Source of the DNA: Desulfobacterales bacterium
GTDB lineage: Bacteria > Desulfobacterota > Desulfobacteria > Desulfobacterales > JANQIE01
Direction: 5' to 3'
Length of the DNA: 33,614 bases
Assembly: GCA_028282295.1 (NCBI GenBank)
Contig: JANQIE010000300.1
Coordinates: 1-33,614, forward strand
The position numbers and the translations under genes are program-made. Within the stretch, counting starts at the first letter, position 1; the number at the start of each line of letters is the position of its first letter. A model generated the notes under the pieces. That model was given only the letters and a program-made list of their open reading frames with translations, was not told where the DNA came from and searched no databases. Below are positions 33,501-33,614 of the stretch, piece by piece.

Positions 33501-33614
33501 ATAGCATCTTTTGGTCCCCGGCGGCGTTCTCGCATTTTTAAAATCCTCGACATAGCCCGCTATGCCTGCGGTTTTAAAAATGCTCGGGCCTTGCCGGGAA
33601 CCAAAATCTACTAT
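33501..33614. repeat. Nested-palindrome element, copy 2 (reaches window edge)
   Basis: Arms from 33501 and ending at 33614 are inverted copies (TTTTGGTCCCCGGC versus TTTTGGTTCCCGGC after reverse complementing) around a core at 33540-33575 that matches the core of the element at 12237-12272 in 33 of 36 positions, in the opposite orientation. The outer arms differ completely from those of copy 1. It may continue beyond the window. Confidence 0.75.

Noticed and set aside
1..33614. CRISPR array, tRNA or rRNA genes
   Set aside because: No regularly spaced identical repeats with unique spacers and no tRNA or rRNA-like sequence were seen.

Overview
The window reads as an accessory region from a GC-rich Gram-negative bacterium. 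It is dominated by genes for making, modifying and binding an exopolysaccharide. The style is typical of Desulfobacterota (Desulfobacteraceae-like): two good sigma-54 (-24/-12) promoter matches, very large secreted malectin and choice-of-anchor proteins, and FemAB-like acyltransferases beside glycosyltransferases. That placement is inference; no rRNA or housekeeping marker is present.

Left end (1-1650, + strand, clearly more AT-rich than the rest): the C-terminal tip of a polymorphic toxin with a ParB-like domain, its probable DUF7660 immunity protein, and a second small orphan (probably immunity-like) protein. This looks like a transferred toxin-immunity cassette.

Region 1620-11877 (all - strand): a secreted 1056-residue protein with malectin, PKD and beta-repeat domains under its own sigma-54 promoter. 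Upstream of it lies a polysaccharide gene set that reads, in transcription order: secreted beta-helix protein, FemAB-like acyltransferase, a 480-bp block of inserted repeats, GT2 glycosyltransferase, low-molecular-weight tyrosine phosphatase, SGNH hydrolase, DegT-type aminotransferase.

Region 11878-16468 (+ strand island): a large hairpin element followed by two adjacent genes, a subtilase-like protein and a GH5-like glycoside hydrolase. Both carry the same unusual Lys-rich then Pro/Ala/Thr-rich N-terminal region of about 200 residues and have no Sec signal. This is the most novel-looking item in the window.

Region 16503-33467 (- strand): a 2167-residue secreted protein (beta-propeller, calcium-binding repeats, lectin-like region, five SPD-2/Hydin-like repeats, three malectins). 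Next comes a second polysaccharide set, in transcription order: Wzx-like flippase, sulfotransferase, MBOAT O-acyltransferase, SGNH partner, then a sigma-54-driven secreted lectin/lyase-like protein, GT2 glycosyltransferase and FemAB-like acyltransferase. Together these suggest a flippase-exported surface glycan that is O-acylated and possibly sulfated, accompanied by secreted carbohydrate-binding proteins.

Non-coding structure is rich: a nested-palindrome element in two copies with a nearly identical 36-nt core, an AT-rich AAGAATT repeat family at four sites, GGGAATGAC-type inverted repeats, 20-bp-period tandem sites upstream of the beta-helix gene, and sequence blocks shared between the upstream regions of the large secreted-protein genes.
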